Part shown: positions 1 to 11,800 of the stretch, in pieces
Position numbering within the stretch: the stretch's first letter is position 1
How the letters are laid out: each line of letters opens with the position of its first letter
Program-made: the position numbers and the translations under genes
The notes under the pieces: model-generated
Seen by the model: only the letters and a program-made list of their open reading frames with translations
Told to the model about the DNA's origin: nothing
The model's database searches: none
Source of the DNA: Rhea pennata
Lineage: Eukaryota; Chordata; Aves; Rheiformes; Rheidae
Reading direction: 5' to 3'
Assembly (NCBI RefSeq): GCF_028389875.1
Contig: NC_084663.1
Span: 116,321,301-116,385,300 of the forward strand
Length of the DNA stretch: 64,000 nt

Positions 1-3000
1 GCCACCATTTATGAAAGCATCCCAGATTATATGAACCTAGAGAGACGACTCCTCTGTATACGCACTGGGTGCAAAGTCTGCATGTTTTTTCCTGTGGTGC
101 ACTTTGTGCTTTTGGCAGGCTGTAGGAAGTCTGCTGACCAATGGAGAAAATTTCCAAACAGATGCAAAGGTAGTCATATAAACATTAATGATGCAGCAAA
201 GTGAAAACTCTATTACAATACCTGTCTAATGCATTTTGCAGCTCTATTCCCACTTACTGATATTACTGTAGCATCCAGAAGCCTCATTTCGCTGACTGCT
301 GGGCTGCTCACATGCCCCATGTGTTCTGCTTCTTAACAAGTTTCTTACTCATGAAACAACTCAGTCACTCCCCAGCCACCTAGTGTCCTGAGAGAGAGTT
401 AGCTGTGTGTTTAAAAATCTAAATAAAAACACATCTTCATCCATTATTTTGGAGACCTGTCTAGACTATCCTAATATGTTTGACAAGCTTGATTTCCCAT
501 TGCAGAAATGTGTTAGTTTCCCCTATTGTATGATTTAGATATTTTCTAACTGTGTATTAACTAGCATTTTCACCATGTTTATTTTGTACTGAATCAATAT
601 GACTGGATTCCCAATTGCCATGATTACCCAACACAGTAAAGGTAAGAGCAAATCACCTCATCCTTTGGTGTGCTGTCACATTCTGTATTATGCAAATACT
701 GAAGAGCAATACTGCTCTTCTGTGTCAGGAAGTGCTGAAAAATATATCCATATTAAACTGCATGGGACGTTGACTCTGGTATATGCTTATGTGGGTTGAG
801 ATTTGAAAAGCAATTTATACATTGAGTGACATTATTGAGAGTTTAATTCCAACTATAATGACTTCACAGAGAAAACCCTAGCTAAAAATATAAGAATAGT
901 TTATTTTTATACATTGTAAATGAAATCCTTATTAAATTATTTGTCATTTTTATATATTGAAAATGTATTTACCTTTGTACGAAAAGGTACAGGCTGTCTT
1001 GGAACTTTATTGATTTTATGCTAATTGACATTTTAAATATATTTTCCTCATATAGTATTTCTCTATGTATGTATCTGTATACATATGTGCAATGTTTCAG
1101 TTGCATTCATTTAGGTGCCTGGACCCTCTCAATGGGCAAAATAACATTCCCAAATATGTAAACATTTTTACAATCTCTAAATTTTTTTTAAAAGTCCTTC
1201 TTACAAGTTTCTGGTCTATATTCTGTCTCTGACCAGCTTAAAAAGCAGTATTTTTATTTCTTCTGATGACTAATTGAATTCCCAGTAACATGAAGAGCGC
1301 TTAGGTCTGAGTCCCAGTGCTGCTCTCCAACACGTGAAGCCGGTCACGGCCGAGCACATTCAAAGGCGCCTGCCCGTCTTCTCCCTGCTGGCACAGTCTC
1401 AAGACACGGCCTGCCTGTAGCCACTTGTCAAAAACAGGGTGAAGGGCTTTGACTTGCCCTGGGCTGGTTCTGCCTGCAGCCCCATCTTCCTGTGGGAGCA
1501 GAACCTCTGGGCTTGATGTTTGCTCCAGTGAACCCACGCGCGGCAGTTGAACGTGGGGCTGCCTTGCCGGCAGCTTTCTGAGCAGGATGCTCAGCCAGGC
1601 AGGTTGTGGCTGTGCTTCTTCGCCCATAATCCAACTAGGCAAATAAACTACTCGAAGCGGAGAATGTATCCACCTAGCAATGCTAGTTTAAATAGGTGTT
1701 TCAAGAGAATGAGGCCCTTGATTTCATACTGGTGATACTGTAATATTTGGTGTAAGTAGTTCAACTATTTTTAATGGTCTTCTTTTAAGCATTGTTCCTT
1801 CCTCTCATTTAATTCTTTCTAATTCTGACTTTTCTTTTTGTTATTTTCCTCACAACTCCCCTTTTCCTATCATATCTCTATCATCCTTCTCTATAACCAC
1901 TCTCCCTTTCCGTCTTAGCTCCTAAGGTAACTTGCATGTTCAAAATCTCCCCTTGGTTGTGGGCTCTTGAAAAACCCGTTTTGGCAGAGGATTCACAAAG
2001 CTTGAGCGGAGATGGAAAGTGGCTACGCAGGCAATGCCTCTGCAAGCACCAGAGTCCCCCTCTGGCTGCCCAGGGGCTGAATGCTTTCTGTGGGTTTCTT
2101 GGTTTCTTGTTTTTTACAGAGAGCTTGAAATGTTCAGAGCAAGCCAAACTGTGGGAGAGCAGAAGGCTGAGAATGGGAAAGGAATCACTGACTCCAACCT
2201 AGGGGAAGAAAGAAGGTTTCAACTTGATTTTTCTGCCTCTTATTACCATATTATTTTATCACGAGTTTTCTGATAACTAGTACATTTAGGAATGTAATCT
2301 GGTCCTGGACTAAGAACATCTGAGAGTTGCAGATTTATTTTAAGTGCATTTGTAGCCACTCACAGAGAAGAGCGCAGAAAAGTTGTCAAAGTCCTATTTT
2401 AATGTCTCAGAACAAAAAGAAAAGGAGCATAAACAGTTTTGGGGAGGAATTACCGCTTATGACTTCAGGATCTAAGAGTTTTTTGAACACCTAGGACTGG
2501 CAGCCTAGAAAAATGATGATTTTCACTGCAATAAATGGATATTTTTATGATAATCTGCTTTGTCTGTTTCTTGGGAGAATTCATGTTTTTTGTGTCAAAA
2601 CGTTGCAGTGGCAGGGTTACAGAGCTGGAAAAAAAAGGGTTAACAGAGCAAAAGCTTATCATGATAAACTGCAGAGAAAGTCACGTCAGTTCATGGAAGC
2701 CAGAAGTCTCTATTTGATAATGGAAAGGCTGAAATTATGCCTTTTCATTATTTTAATCAAAATATTATTTGATTTTGATATAAGCTATTCAAGCCCAGTA
2801 AAAAACACTTAGTTAATACTTTAAAAGCCATCCTAAACTTCAGATATGCTGCCTCCCAATTTAGTTTGATTGCACTAGCCCAGAGGATCACTTTGTGTTA
2901 TCTCTGCAGCTCTCAGAAAGGCCTCAGAAAAATTGTCAATTATTTTTTCTGCAAATTCCAGAAAATCCAGATAATCCTTTTTAGTGAATGTGACACACTA

Positions 3001-6000
3001 ACTCCTCTTGCAAATAACAATCATTCTAGTAACTCCTAGCTGCTTTATGCTCTTAATTTCAAACTCCTAGAATGTTTTGATGGGAAAAATCTCGGAAAGG
3101 TGGCTTTCAATGTAAAAGGAGGTAAAAATGTAGCTCTTGTGCGGGAGGTCTGAACGGGGGCACTGCAGGACTGAACATGCTCAGGAGAAACTCCAAGAAA
3201 CCAGTTTTCTCCTAAATTTTTTAGTCAAAGGTCCACACAGCCTGTGGAGGAGAAAAAAAAGTCTAGAGACTCTCTTATAGGCTACTGCTGTTTGGCAGAA
3301 ACGTAGGTAAACCATATCATAGCATTACTAATATAATTATGAACTTATAAACATTTTAATTGCCCACTGGCAGCTTTTAGGAGCCTGATCTGAAATTCTC
3401 CTGCCTGGAGGTACTGACTGAAGTACCTTCTCCCAGCTATTCCCACTGTCATGCTCTGGCATGTACCTCCCAGTTTCTTAAAAGTGTGCCTATCATGGGG
3501 TGTATGGGTGAGAGAAGAAGTGTTAAGCATCAGTTTTGCACTGCTTTCACAGAGGATCCACTGCTGACTCTGAGATCGCCAGCTGTCTGTACAACAACCT
3601 GCGAACTCCCCTGAGAGAGAGTGGAAATGGCCAGTCCTGTGCTGGTTCAGCAGGGGATCTGTGTGATTCATTAGATTCCCCAGAAAAACACACTGGAATA
3701 ACACAAGCAGGCTTTGGCACTACATTAAGAATTTAAAATCCAGCTCTTTGAATGTTAACCATCAAAAAAATTCAGTGGATGGATCATGAATAGCACCAGT
3801 GCCTAAGAAAGGTTGTAGTAACTTGTGGCTACAAGCACCACACTGGGTACAAAGGTCTTCATCAATATTTACCCAAACCTGTCCTTTGAGACTCATATTT
3901 CAGGTTTATTGAGCTTGTACAGCAATAGAGAATTAGGGACTTACTAGGAGACAGCTTATCTCAGCTTAGCTACCAAAAACACAAAAAGATGTAAAAAAAT
4001 GAGTGTTATTTTTAATCTTTTATGTTCCATTTAAAGCCCTTCCAGGCTGACACTATTTTAATTATATCAATACTTTGGTTATCAGCACTACCACCTGTTA
4101 ATTGGAATTACTGGCTTTGCACTAGGGAGACTCTGTCACAAAGTTTCTAGCGTATTAACTCCTGATTTCCACAGTGCTTTTTATCTTCAAAATGCTATAC
4201 AATCATTAACTGAGTTAATTACTTCTCCCGGAATCCCTTAGAGGTAGGGAAGTGTCATTACCCACACGCAATCTCATGGGAAGTTTAATGGCACACACAG
4301 TTTTCTCTGGGACAATGCAAAGGCTCAGGGTTGGACTGGGTTCCTCAGCATAGATCCTTAGCGCTCTCTGGGATGCAGCAGAGAGCCTGAAGGGGTGCAC
4401 AGGGGCTGGCAGGTAGGCAATAGAGCTCCAGGACCCAGGATCCAGCAGCAGCTACAGGCCAGAGAAGATATCTGGGGATACCACAGATGGAGCTAGACAC
4501 CTACGTGTAGACAGCTGAGTCTAAGTGAGAGCAAGTATTAGATTCCTTCAGATTTTAGCAAATAGGCTCTACATTGTGGGACTCTGCAGGAAAATCCCCC
4601 CACACATAAGCCTATTCTAGGCCATTCGTAACAGAATAACAATCTGCATGCAGAACAGCCCTCTTCTTATCAAGTAAGCCTGAACAGACATGCACATCTT
4701 GTATTTTCTATGTATTAGGTGATTCCCAAATGCTACCCGTTTTCTATGGTTCCACACCACAAGCTGATACTAACATTAGGAATTTAGCTTCCACCTTTCC
4801 ACAGGAAAGCTTTAGATGGGAACACCACACAAGCAGTGTGTTTATTGCAGTGGGAAGCCACTGCTCACTCACTGTCTTTGTGCAACCGGGGCTCTAGCTC
4901 AACAGAGCACACTCGGCTGCTGAGCTTGAAAAATAAGAATAGCCATAAATCTGCTGGCAGAGGAGGAGGAAGATCCAGCCCTGCTAAGATTCTCAGTTGC
5001 TAGAACATGAGGCTGCAGAGAAGCAACGGTTGTCTGCTTTCCTGGCATGCTGGGATAAGCACACCTGTACTCATCTCGCCAGCAATCTCTTCTTCAGAGA
5101 TACACATTCAAGGAATTAATGATCCTATAGGAAGTATTATTATTCATGTTGGCTGTTCACCTCTCTTTAATGTGAAGGAATAAACAGAAAAATGACATTA
5201 ATATAGATTTATTGTCAGTGAGCTCGATGGGTGAGCACCTATGAACACAAACTCAGGAGATCTGGAATGATGTCTCCCATGGCAGTCTTAGATTTGCCTC
5301 ATATCTTTCCAGAAGAGTTGTCAGAAGTAGAAATACTGTGTTTTTTCACGTGGCATCAGAGATATGGTTGCCATGGGAACCACAACTCTTGAACTTCCCT
5401 CTAACTTTTTAATCTATATAAAATCATAATCAGAATGCACATTAATGTGCTGCAGAAACGTTATGCTTGATAGAGGCCATATTTTTACACCACAAAAAGA
5501 GTTTGGGATCTTTTGGGTTTTTTGCACATTTTGCTTAGAAGTTGATAGTTCCTATCTATAGAGATTAGACTTCTATTAACCCACATGACACACTAATTAT
5601 TTAATTTGTTGAAATTAGCCCTTTAAATAGGCAAATTAGGAAACAATCAAGGCTAACATGAATCCCAGTTCTTCAGAGATCTACCTGTGAGTCTCTTTAT
5701 GCAGTGTGAGCAAGCCTTTTGATCAACACGAAGAACAACTTCATTCCCCCGCTAGAATGGATACGCTACACAACTAATTTCAGAGAGGAGAAAATATTCA
5801 AAACCATGTGTCAACCCAACGTTCAGCCTATCACTCCCATACCTGCTTCAAGCCTCCAAGCTCCAGCTTAGCTTTTTCCATCAGTATCTATAAGATGTGA
5901 ATAGGCCCAAATTCTAGATTTTTTCCAAGTAAAGATGGCAGAGCAAAGGTACAGGTCAAAGAAGAGTGGAGCTTGGTGTCAAACAGTAAGTGCTAGGGTT

Positions 6001-8250
6001 GTAAGAGACCACACTTCATTCCTCATGTCTGCCAAATCCTCAGTCTGACTGTAGTTAGATGCTGTCAAAGTTAGTAATCTCACCTGGCACTTTGTTCTTT
6101 CCTCTCTGGCTTGACTCTGATGTTCTAAATAATAAAACAATTTGTTATTGCCACCAGACACTGATCAATTTCTTTGTGGTAGATTTTCACAGAAATTATT
6201 CCCTGCTAGCAAGTTTTAAGAAAGTAAATGACTGAAAAGGAAGTATGTGGGAAAAAAATTCTGTAGCTTCTTGTGTAAGACTCCTGTGAAAGAGTACTCC
6301 ATGTAAACCAATACTTTTGTATTACTATTGTGTTGCACAAAGGAATAGAATTTAAAACATGCTAAGGGGTGAGGCTATAGCCTGTATGAGCTTAGTGATC
6401 TGCACGTGCCATATAAACTCTCGTGTATTAGTCCTTCAAATTCACATTTTACTTTAGCCTTCCACTGCTGACATTACATTGTCATGTCATGTTTCTTAAC
6501 ATTGCATCTTTGTAAGCTGCGCTCTACCTTAGATATCAAGCATCTCAGAGTTCAGGCTTTTTTTCATAGGTCTCTGTAACCTGTTCTTCACACCTACTGT
6601 GACAAGCTTTTGAAATCATTATTTGGAATTATTTTCCTTTACATACTAGGAGGCCTGACACATTTGGCTCTTCTCTTTGATAAAAACTGCTTATGCTTCT
6701 GCTTGTCCTATATTCATGTAGAGGCATGAAGAAGGGTGGATCTTGAAAACATAACTCCAATACAGAAAGAATAAACCTGCCTGATAAAATCAAAGGCAGA
6801 TCTGGAGATAAGCCTAAAAATAAGGAGCAGTATAGCAAAGCACTCAAGATGTTCCTCCTTATGAAAGGACACTGACAAAAAATAGTGTCACAGGAAGCCA
6901 AAGATCATTGATACCATGAGTCACTACTATCCTTCCATGTTTACAAGCAGTGTTTAAAATCACACAAAACCTGCCTTGAGGCATTGAAATACTTAGTTTT
7001 GAACCAGCCAACATTCAGGATGCTGCAGTTTGTGCCATTACCACAAACTTGTTCGTTCATGACTAATTTACGAAGTCTTTTCTCCTCACACACAGAAGGT
7101 ATGAAACTCTGGGAAGATTATCAACTCTCAGTGCCAAGACTCCTTCCTCCTGAACAGGATGCAGCCTAGCTCTCCTTCTGTCCCAGCTTCTTTTCAGGAT
7201 TAAACTACAATCACTCTTATCTGTCTTTCAGAGTAATATTCCCTGTGTTATTTATATTTTTCTTTCCTGTTTCTTCTTTCTCAAGCAGAGAAATACACCA
7301 TTCAATCAAACTAATCCCTGTTCCTCGCAATTAATGTCAAGCCCCATAAAATTCCCAGGAATCGTAGCGGAGCCTAATGCATGAAGCAGACCTTGTGCTC
7401 CCTTCCCTAACCGCAGGGCATTTTCAGCCAGGTGTCTTAAAAAACACCTGGGCCTTTAGTCTCACACAGGGACTGCCTCAAGTTACAGGTATTACAGCAT
7501 CATTTTGGATTTTTTATTCAACTTCTTCAACAGTGCAGCAGGAAAACAAGGAACACAGGTTTAGCAAAAAGGCATTTATCAAAGGCAGTCATTTTATTCT
7601 TAAAACACCTGGAGGTTGCAGATCTTCCAACAAAAGTGCACAGATGCATCCTCCCCACGTCTGACATTCATTTTCCCTTGGAGTCTCAGAATTGTAAGCG
7701 TTTCAGTATGGAGAGAAGTTGCCTTGTCATCTCTTCCCTACACGTTCCTCAGGCAGGTACTGATCAGTGATGACACCAAGAGACTTCCCATTTTAAGCAG
7801 AAATCCCTCCAAGCTACGTACTAGAGAAGCAGCCCGTTATCATGGACAGCGTGTGTGCACAGGGGTCTCTGAGAAGCCCTCTGTAAAAAACAAGTCTGCA
7901 GCTGAGCAAAACCGCCTCCAGCTCCAGACTGAAACCTTGAGGGAACGAAACACTTTCTGGACAGGGCCTCTACCTTGAGACACAAAGCTATGCTGTGGCA
8001 ACTTTGGAGGCGTGCCTAACTTTTAAATTGGAGTTCATAAATCGATATATTCCTGTGGGGGAGGGGAGGGGGAGGAGTACAAAAATACACGGAAGAAAAC
8101 ACTTGCAGAAAAAGGAAGAAAATGTGCAGATGATTCTTCACATTACTGCTTCAGGGTATGCCTGTCACCAAAACGTTTTCCATGCCTGTATGAAATCGTA
8201 ACACAAGGGGACACTAAAACCGAAAGCTCCTCGTTAGGAAGAGGAGGGTA
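1..8250. other. Intergenic region upstream of SOD1
   Basis: No reading frame here resembles a protein I know, and I found no splice-linked exons, tRNA or recognisable CR1. The DNA is AT-rich with short open frames expected by chance. One GC-rich patch (about 1297-1640) stands out and is listed separately. A purine-rich G-run lies at about 8056-8078, just before the SOD1 CpG island. By conserved gene order (from memory) the next gene to the left should be TIAM1, but nothing in the sequence shows it. Confidence 0.6.
1297..1640. other. GC-rich orphan patch, unclassified
   Basis: This block of about 340 bp has several CpG dinucleotides and is far more GC-rich than its AT-rich flanks. On the - strand a 113-residue frame is open across it (1301-1642), but frames are open in other registers too, as happens in GC-rich DNA. 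The translation matches no family I recognise. It could be a decayed repeat, a retrocopy, a lncRNA exon or a regulatory element. Confidence 0.35.
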
Positions 8251-8686
8251 CAAAGCGAGGCTCCTGAGGAAACGCGCATTTCCCCAGGGGCCGAAGCGTC
8301 GCCACGCTGTGAGACACAGGCGGCAAGCCCCAAACCCCGGGGGCTGCCGCTCAGCAGCAAACGCGGCCACTGGCGCGCCGCACGCCCCTCCCCCCCCCGG
8401 CGGGGCGGCGGCCGCCGGCCCAACGGTTCCTGCGCGAGGCGGCGGCGGCAGCCGGGTGGGGGGTGGGGGCGGTAGGGAAGGCCGCGCTTATCGGCGCCGT
8501 CAGCCCGCGGCGCGCCCGTTACACAAGGCGGCGCACGGCCCCGTCCCGCCGCGGCTTCACCTGCCCATTGGCTCAGTGGAGGGAGCCGCGGATTGGCGGC
8601 ACGCCGCAGCGCCCCCCTCCCCCGTTGGCCGCACCCCGCGATGTGATAGCTCGTGGGAGGAGGGGGGACCAAAAAGGCGCGCTGTG

Positions 8687-8691
8687 ATTGG
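8687..8691 (-). promoter_or_regulatory. SOD1: CCAAT box proximal to SOD1 TATA box
   Basis: ATTGG on the + strand (CCAAT on the - strand) in the context GTGATTGGCCG, close to the NF-Y consensus, 23 bp upstream of the TATA box. Two further copies lie at 8592-8596 (GGATTGGCG) and 8567-8571 (CCATTGGCT). NF-Y binding is inferred from the motif. Confidence 0.65.
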
Positions 8692-8713
8692 CCGCGGCGC
8701 CGAGCGGCCGCGC

Positions 8714-8720
8714 TATATAA
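8714..8720 (+). promoter_or_regulatory. SOD1: TATA box of SOD1
   Basis: TATATAA lies 95 bp before the SOD1 ATG, inside GC-rich DNA, with a CCAAT box (reverse orientation, ATTGG) 23 bp upstream. Position and context fit a real core promoter element. Confidence 0.85.
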
Positions 8721-8808
8721 GAGCCACGGGTGGGGGGCGGGTCCCTAGTGTGGGGGCGCTGGCGGGGGTGGGTGTTGCTGTCTGCTGCTGTCCGCCCGCC
8801 GCGAGAAG

Positions 8809-8883
8809 ATGGCGACGCTGAAGGCCGTGTGCGTGATGAAGGGGGACAGCGCCGTGCACGGCATCATCCACTTCGAGCAGCAG
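8809..8883 (+). CDS. SOD1: SOD1 exon 1 (residues 1-25)
   Basis: Starts at the ATG in context GCGAGAAGATGG and encodes MATLKAVC through Glu-Gln-Gln, the first beta strands. It ends CAG before GCAAGG, a non-canonical GC donor with otherwise good consensus. No GT nearby would keep the protein in register. Confidence 0.95.
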
Positions 8884-11800
8884 GCAAGGGGAGCCGCGGG
8901 ATGGCGGCGCGGCCCGCTCCGCCCGCGAGGGCTCGCCTCGGTGCTGAGTCATGGCCCGACCCGGGGCGGGGGAGGATTGCAGCCCCGAGGAGGCTGCGAG
9001 CGGCTGCGGCTGGGCCCGGCTCTGTGGCGGGGCGCGGGGTAGCTGTCTGCGGCCCGCAGGGAGCCGCCGCTGCCAGGGGTCTGCAGCGGAGTTCAGTACT
9101 GGAGCCTGCCGCAGCCCTTCTGCGGAGCCTGCTTGTCGCTGCCAGGGTGGGACTTAACGTGGCTTTGACCGCTGCGCGGTCTGAGCCCTTCTCTATGCTT
9201 CTCGAGTCAGTTATCTCCCACCACCCCAACTCCTCCAGTTTCTGGGACGGCATTAGGGCAACGCAGTGCCGGATGTTAGCAGCGGCGATGTTAGGGTTGG
9301 TTGCAAGCTGAAGTGCGTAACTACCCTTGAAAGCAAGTAATCTGATAAAAGGCATTCCCGTTGTTCGGTAGACTAATACGAAGAATGCTTTCTAGATGGC
9401 TGAACAAATGCCAGTGTTCTGTGAAGTGCTGTCGTGGTAGATGGGATCAGTTCATGCAGGAAGGTAACCATTCCTGTCAGCTGCTGAACATGGAGTGAGG
9501 TCTGACTGAGAAGCTTAATTCGACACTTAACCTCCTTAATACTGTAGTTACTTGGGCCCTAACAAACTCTTTCCACTGAAGGGTAATGGACCAGTAAAGA
9601 TTACTGGAAAAATTAACTGCTTGTCTGATGGAGATCATGGCTTCCATGTCCATGAATTTGGGGACAACACAAATGGTAAGAGTTATATTTATGCTTTCCC
9701 TTTAGAGTTGTATCCTGACTGTTCAGCTTTAAAGAGCTTCTGGTGTTGTAGCATTGACTAGTATGAAGTGTACTTAGTAGTTTTCTTGAGTGTTCTATGA
9801 AAATCTGTTAATGCAAATTGTTTTTATGAAATGATGACATTTCCTGAGTATTTCTCTATCTAATACTTTAAATATGTAGACTAGTATTCAGAAATCTGAT
9901 ATATCAAATACCAAGATATTATGATAACCTAGTGTTAACTGAGAATACTATCTTCAGCTAAACCAGGAACATCAGAAAATGTTTTGTATTCCTGAACCTT
10001 GTTGTTTGACTCCAAGAGTAATGCTTACAAGTCTGTTGCAGGTTACTTCCCTCCAATGATCAGTACGGATTTAGCATGAGAGTAGCTGTTTCATCATTTG
10101 AAAGCTCATTTCCTCTGGCTGTGGGAGCACTATCCATCCAAACAGGTTTATGTTATTAGCTGTGGCAAAAATCTGTACTTCTGACTGTGATCTGTTTCAG
10201 GGTGTACCAGTGCAGGTGCTCACTTTAATCCTGAAGGCAAGCAGCATGGTGGACCAACTGATACAGAAAGGTGAGTTTAATGTACCTGATCCTTTATTGG
10301 ATAGCTGTTCAACTTTAATATAGCAGCTGTTTAAGTGAGACCCTTTTCTGCCTGAGAGGCTGCTTTGTGAGTAATGCCAGGACAAAACTAGGTAGAAAAC
10401 TGGTAATTGCAGCAAGTCTTCTAGAGTATGATCAGTAGCAGGACCTGTATTTTTAAGCTATCTTTGCTTCAGGAGTGTAGACAAAATGTCTTTGAAATGT
10501 ATTCTTGGCTTAATTGCAGCTTAGAGGAGAAATAATTAAAGATTTTTACTGGGTGAGGGTACTGCAGGATGTGAGTGGAGGGGGATTCATGTGTTAATGC
10601 CTCACTTGGTCAGTGGTGACTTGCTTCTGTGTCAGGGGCCTGCTCAGCAAACAGCCTTTCACAAAGGGGCCTTCAGCTGTAAATGACCTGTTGACCTGTA
10701 TGTAGGCCTATCATGTGGCAAAATTGGGATCATCTGTGGAAGGGGCTGGAGGTTTAGGGGGACTCTGAAATGAATAGAAGCTGAGTGTGCCTAGTGTGGT
10801 GGCTGTTTGTTGGATGCTACTGGGCTGTGTTTAACATGCTTAGGCACGGTAATGCTTACAGGATATACTCCTTAGGGGTTCTCTGAGTGCAAGTACGGGG
10901 TCTGTTTGTGCTGAACACTGCTGTGCCTTCGAGGGAGCTGAGACCTGGGACTGGGGCCCAGTTCTTCCATAGGAACAGTTTCACAGTCTGGTTTCCTTCT
11001 TGGGGCCCTCACGTGTCTGAGACCCATGCTATCTAAGCCTGAGCAAGTTTAAATAGTATGCTGAGTGTATAGTATGGGAAGGGGCTGTGCAAGAACTGTA
11101 GGCCAGTGTGGCAGCAAGTGTAAGAAAGGGGCTGGTCTTGTGCAAACAGGTCTGGAGTAGCATTGTGACTGACTTGGCAGTGACTTGCTTTTAAATGCTC
11201 ACCTTAAGTCCATAGCTACAACTTCTGTGACTGATCAATTAATACTTGAATGTTTAATTGCTTGCCAGACCAACCTAATTGTCATCCAGACAAGTGGCTA
11301 GCAGCCAGCAGTGTGAAATGGCTTGCTTGTGGCCTTTCCAGGCAGTCAAACACTCCTGTGCTAAAGATCAAAATTGCATGAACATGACCTCTGCTGGTTC
11401 TGTTTAGTTAAACTCCTCTTCTAGCATAACCTGCATGCTCAAGACGGTTGTAGTCTAGGAAATTCTCTGTGAAGACAGAACTAGGTAATGCTTCAGTCTG
11501 TACAGAGTTGAAACAGATTGGACTAATCTTCCTGGAAGCTAAAAATGGAGCAAACTGCTAAAGGGAAAACTGCCCTTGTTCTCATTTTATGACTTAAGTT
11601 CAAAATAAGGAATCTGTGCTAGACCAAGAAGCTTTTAGTCAGCATTCAACTAGCTGAGCTGGTAACTCTAGAATACATGGAGAGTTTATTAGAAACAAGC
11701 TGATACTCAAGTTTCTGAGTTTAGATTGAAGTGTCTTGTAACTCTGTGAGCTTGTCTTTCTAATGTCCCCAACCTATTTGTCTCAAATAAAAAAACATAC

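Larger units (their letters stand above)
8270..9085 (+). promoter_or_regulatory. SOD1: SOD1 CpG island and promoter
   Basis: GC content and CpG density rise sharply from about 8270 and fall again in intron 1 by about 9085. The island holds a TATA box (8714-8720), three ATTGG/CCAAT boxes (8567-8571, 8592-8596, 8687-8691), many G/C-rich Sp1-like runs and the first coding exon. A promoter with both a TATA box and CpG richness fits the known SOD1 promoter type: housekeeping but inducible. The most likely start site, 28-32 bp after the TATA box, is near 8744-8750, giving a 5' UTR of about 60-65 nt. Confidence 0.85.

Noticed and set aside
1301..1642. A 113-residue - strand protein gene
   Set aside because: No recognised domain, a competing open frame overlaps it, and no splice or promoter context supports it; kept only as an unclassified GC block.
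8309..9355. Long open frames on both strands over the SOD1 promoter
   Set aside because: Low stop-codon density in a CpG island opens all frames; they conflict with each other and with the SOD1 exon and show no family similarity.
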